Shown here: piece by piece, positions 41,455 to 43,989 of the stretch
Position numbering within the stretch: the first letter of the stretch is position 1
Layout: the number at the start of each line of letters is the position of its first letter
Assembly (NCBI GenBank): GCA_002422725.1
Contig: DITE01000071.1
Coordinates: 1 to 43,989, forward strand
Length of the DNA: 43,989 nucleotides
Origin: Bacteroidales bacterium UBA6192
GTDB lineage: Bacteria; Bacteroidota; Bacteroidia; Bacteroidales; F082
Direction: 5' to 3'
Position numbers and translations under genes: made by a program
Notes under the pieces: generated by a model
Databases searched by the model: none
Told to the model about the DNA's origin: nothing
Seen by the model: the letters and a program-made list of their open reading frames with translations, nothing else

Positions 41455-43026
41455 ATGCTCCCACTTTTCGATTCGCTTTTGGGTTTATCATGGGCATTGT
41501 GGGTCGTGATAAGCTTTGTTGTATTAACTGGCGCCATAGCACTTCTTTTTCTGATTCATCGCCGTAATAACAAGTTGAAATTTATTGAACTCGAACAGAA
41601 GATTTATGATCATTCCGATGTTGTACACAAACAATTGGAATACAAGATTTTCCGTTTGCAGAAACTCATCGAGGAATTGCCTGTCGGTGTTCACATTCCG
41701 GCTTCGTTGCAATCACAGGAACCGGAAATTTCCAGGGAAACCAAAGAGCAGGCCGACTTTCGGTCTGTGCCCGGATTGGAAGCTGTTGAACACGATCTTG
41801 CCGAACTGAAACAACAGCTTAACCAGCTGACACATCAGAACGAGGTATTCAAGCAAGGGATTTATTTGCTTATTAATGAGTTGGGCAACAGATTGAATGC
41901 TTCTGACTCCCATCTGAACCGTTTTATCAATCTGCTGGATGAGCTGGCCCATGAACATGGTATGGACTTGTTTGATGTTGTTGAATCTGAACCTGAGATT
42001 AAACAACAATATTCTGAACCTCTTTTAACCATTGTCCCTCCGGAAAATATTGCTGATCATCCCGAGACACCCAGTGGGGACGCAGAGCAGGAAGAAGAAC
42101 AGGTGCCGGTGAGTACACCTCTTGAAGCTACGCGTGATACAATACCCGACACTGAAGATATTGTTGACAATGAGTTGATTCCGGAAGTTATTGAAACGGA
42201 AGAACCTGAAAAAGAGGAGGTTCAGTTGACCCAGACGACGGACTTTTCTGAACAGGAAGACCTGAATGTTGTGACAGAAACAAATGCTTTGATTAAAGAC
42301 AGTGATCTGCCTGTGAACGAATTCAGTTTCCAGCCTGAAACGGAGGAAATGGCACGAAAAGATGAATCCTTAACGAGAGAAGATGACCTGTCAAAAGAAG
42401 GTGTTGAGGAAACCATTGAAATGGTTGAGACGGGGAGTGAAACTGTTTTTCACGGAGCAGAAATGGAAGACTTCCGGATTGATCCCGAAATCGGCGCATT
42501 TCACTCTGGCGTGCATCATGATGAAGAGTTAGACACAATTGAACCTCAACCCGAAACGGGAATAGAAGCCCGGGAAAGCTATCATAACATCCAAACCGAC
42601 CCTTCCGGGGTTGGATTTGATCAGGAGAATGAAGAAGATGCCGGCCAGTTGCCAATTGAAGAGGTAAATGCAGATGTTGTTTTTTCACTTCCTGTAAGCG
42701 GGAAAATGTATTTCTCAGCACCTGAACCCGGTGGGTTTTTTACAAGCCAGAGTATGTCAGCTGAACCTACGAACCGATCAGTTTTTGTGGCTTCCATCGA
42801 TCCGGCAGCAGCAGGAATGGCCAGTCTGAGTATTCTGACCAACAATGCTGAACTTATTGCCGAAACCATTGCAAACGCCGACGTCTGGTTGCAGCCTGTG
42901 TGCGATATCCAGAGCCTGAAAGGGACAGGAACGAGGCTAACTCAGCTTCAGAAGGGTGTATTGCAATACGCTGAAGGCAAATGGACTATACGCGATGATG
43001 CGCGGGTGAAATTGTTGTTGTTCTGA
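41455..43026 (+). CDS. membrane-anchored acidic protein of unknown function
   Basis: A 523-residue protein I do not recognise. One N-terminal membrane helix (about 12-35) is followed by a basic RRNNK, so the body is likely cytoplasmic. Residues 40-165 are helical with heptad-like character (HDLAELKQQLNQL, NRLNASDSHLNRF) and may form a coiled coil. About 180-395 is a low-complexity region very rich in Glu, Asp, Pro and Thr, probably disordered. The last ~125 residues are a compact domain (FSLPVSGKMYFSAPEPGGFF ... LQYAEGKW) that may be shared across the phylum. Possible roles include a cell-division or envelope scaffold, but this is a guess. It has its own strong promoter. Confidence 0.7.
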   Translation: MLPLFDSLLGLSWALWVVISFVVLTGAIALLFLIHRRNNKLKFIELEQKIYDHSDVVHKQLEYKIFRLQKLIEELPVGVHIPASLQSQEPEISRETKEQADFRSVPGLEAVEHDLAELKQQLNQLTHQNEVFKQGIYLLINELGNRLNASDSHLNRFINLLDELAHEHGMDLFDVVESEPEIKQQYSEPLLTIVPPENIADHPETPSGDAEQEEEQVPVSTPLEATRDTIPDTEDIVDNELIPEVIETEEPEKEEVQLTQTTDFSEQEDLNVVTETNALIKDSDLPVNEFSFQPETEEMARKDESLTREDDLSKEGVEETIEMVETGSETVFHGAEMEDFRIDPEIGAFHSGVHHDEELDTIEPQPETGIEARESYHNIQTDPSGVGFDQENEEDAGQLPIEEVNADVVFSLPVSGKMYFSAPEPGGFFTSQSMSAEPTNRSVFVASIDPAAAGMASLSILTNNAELIAETIANADVWLQPVCDIQSLKGTGTRLTQLQKGVLQYAEGKWTIRDDARVKLLLF

Positions 43027-43101
43027 AACAAGGACAGCATTGTTTGTATCAAGCCTTTGTTTCCAATAATTGTTTATCGGATTTGTGCGTAAATCCCGGG
43101 C

Positions 43102-43989
43102 TCAGCCCAGCATCGCTGCTGCCCGTTTCACGTTTTCGTACAAACGGTCGGCCTCTTCATGGGTGTTGTACATGGCAAAAGAGGCTCTGATGGTGCCAGG
43201 AATGCCAAAGATATCCATCACGGGCTGGGCACAATGATGCCCGGTTCTGACAGCGATACCCATTTTGTCGAGTAAAGTGCCGGCATCATAAGGATGTGTG
43301 TTGCCAATCAGAAATGAAATGACACCGGCTTTTTGTTTTGCTTCACCAATGAAGCGGATTCCCGGAATTTCGCTGAGTTTTTCAATAGCGTATCTGAGTA
43401 TTGTATCTTCGTGCCGGATAATATTATGTATGCCCTGACTGTAAAAATACCGCAGTGCAGATTCGAGTGCCAGCACAGCTCCCACATTGGGGGTGCCGGC
43501 TTCAAACTTAAAGGGTAGTTCGTTAAAGCTTGTTTTTGCAAAACTCACCTGATCCACCATTTCGCCTCCAAACTGCCAGGGCGGCATTTTGTTCAGCCAC
43601 GATTCCTTGCCATAGAGCACACCAACACCCATAGGGGCATACACTTTGTGGCCCGAGAACACAAAAAAGTCACAATCCAGTTCCTGCACATCAACCGTAA
43701 TGTGAGCAATTGACTGAGCTCCGTCAAGAAGCACCGGCACTCCTTTTGCATGCGCAAGAGCGATCATTTCCTTTACCGGATTGATGGTGCCCAATGCGTT
43801 TGAGATATGCGTAAAAGCTGCTATGGCGGGTTTCTGGTCAATGAGTTCGTTGAAATGGTCCAGATCAAGTTCGCCATTGGATAATAGCCTGGTTACCAAT
43901 AGTTGACCTCCATACTGCTCGCAAACTTGTTGCCAGGGAACCATATTTGAGTGGTGTTCCATGCCTGTTACGAGGATGTTACTGCCTTT
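43102..43989 (-). CDS. sufS: SufS-type cysteine desulfurase (N-terminus beyond the window)
   Basis: A PLP enzyme that takes sulfur from cysteine for Fe-S cluster assembly. The open frame continues to the window edge (43989), so about the first 110-120 residues are missing. The visible part has HHSN, DGAQSIAH (aspartate that holds PLP), the Schiff-base lysine in FSGHKVYAP and the active-site Cys in RTGHHCAQP, which is the group II (SufS/CsdA) form with a short Cys loop. FEAGTPNVG and IRASFAMYNT are also typical. No other suf genes are in the window; they may lie beyond the edge. The C-terminus MLG is normal. Confidence 0.93.
   Translation of the reverse strand, partial: KGSNILVTGMEHHSNMVPWQQVCEQYGGQLLVTRLLSNGELDLDHFNELIDQKPAIAAFTHISNALGTINPVKEMIALAHAKGVPVLLDGAQSIAHITVDVQELDCDFFVFSGHKVYAPMGVGVLYGKESWLNKMPPWQFGGEMVDQVSFAKTSFNELPFKFEAGTPNVGAVLALESALRYFYSQGIHNIIRHEDTILRYAIEKLSEIPGIRFIGEAKQKAGVISFLIGNTHPYDAGTLLDKMGIAVRTGHHCAQPVMDIFGIPGTIRASFAMYNTHEEADRLYENVKRAAAMLG

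Noticed and set aside
1..43989. CRISPR array, insertion sequence, prophage or toxin-antitoxin pair
   Set aside because: No regularly spaced repeats, transposase or integrase motifs, terminal inverted repeats or small paired genes of these kinds were recognised.

Overview
The window looks like a chromosomal segment of a Bacteroidota (Bacteroidetes) bacterium, most likely of the class Bacteroidia. The evidence is the gene content (an N-terminal carboxypeptidase-like domain fused to a TonB-dependent receptor, TPR-domain sensor kinases, LytTR regulators, the yicC-gmk-nadD block, hexapeptide and DegT enzymes for surface sugars) and the promoters. At least ten genes are preceded by an exact TAnnTTTG -7 element, often with a TTG or TTTG about 18-21 bp upstream, and clear Shine-Dalgarno sequences are nearly absent. 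Genus cannot be read from the sequence.

Layout. 1-150 is the tail of an unidentified gene. 355-2305 (minus) is a tightly overlapped three-gene set: a half-length, ferroxidase-defective bacterioferritin homologue followed by two alpha/beta hydrolases. 2657-3418 is an acyl-ACP thioesterase. 3546-5720 is a TPR histidine kinase. 5836-8196 is a lipoprotein plus a beta-barrel-like partner. 8448-9902 is an MltF-like lytic transglycosylase, 9913-10437 a flavodoxin, and 10619-11638 an extended SDR with a nine-G tract. 11722-13291 is an AT-rich PmeII-like restriction-modification pair. 13584-17340 carries tyrS, a PiT phosphate transporter, a cytidylate-kinase-like protein and a divergent two-CxxC protein. 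17345-21882 (minus) is a compact operon: yicC, gmk, an MDR oxidoreductase, nadD and a leucyl aminopeptidase.

22129-25527 (plus) holds a kinase-less TPR membrane protein, a LytTR response regulator and a phospholipase D/cardiolipin synthase-like enzyme. Then come ornithine aminotransferase, Mn-type superoxide dismutase, a TonB-dependent receptor and ribosomal protein L28. 30732-38109 is a surface-polysaccharide region: rfbB, galE, wbpD-like and wbpE-like genes, a beta-barrel-like protein, waaA, and a wecE-like aminotransferase. 38277-40349 is a fatty-acyl-AMP ligase fused to a carrier domain. It is followed by a SirB1-like protein, a membrane-anchored acidic protein of unknown role, and a sufS-type cysteine desulfurase cut by the window edge.

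How the genes work together. Most of the window is housekeeping plus envelope construction (Kdo transfer, nucleotide-sugar synthesis, lipid handling, murein turnover). No complete, obviously new multi-gene system is visible. The most unusual items are the half-bacterioferritin coupled to two hydrolases, a 26-bp element shared by two distant promoters, a kinase-less sensor next to a LytTR regulator and lipid enzyme, a stand-alone FAAL-carrier protein, and a palindrome over the sod promoter. No tRNA, rRNA, CRISPR array, insertion sequence or prophage gene was recognised.
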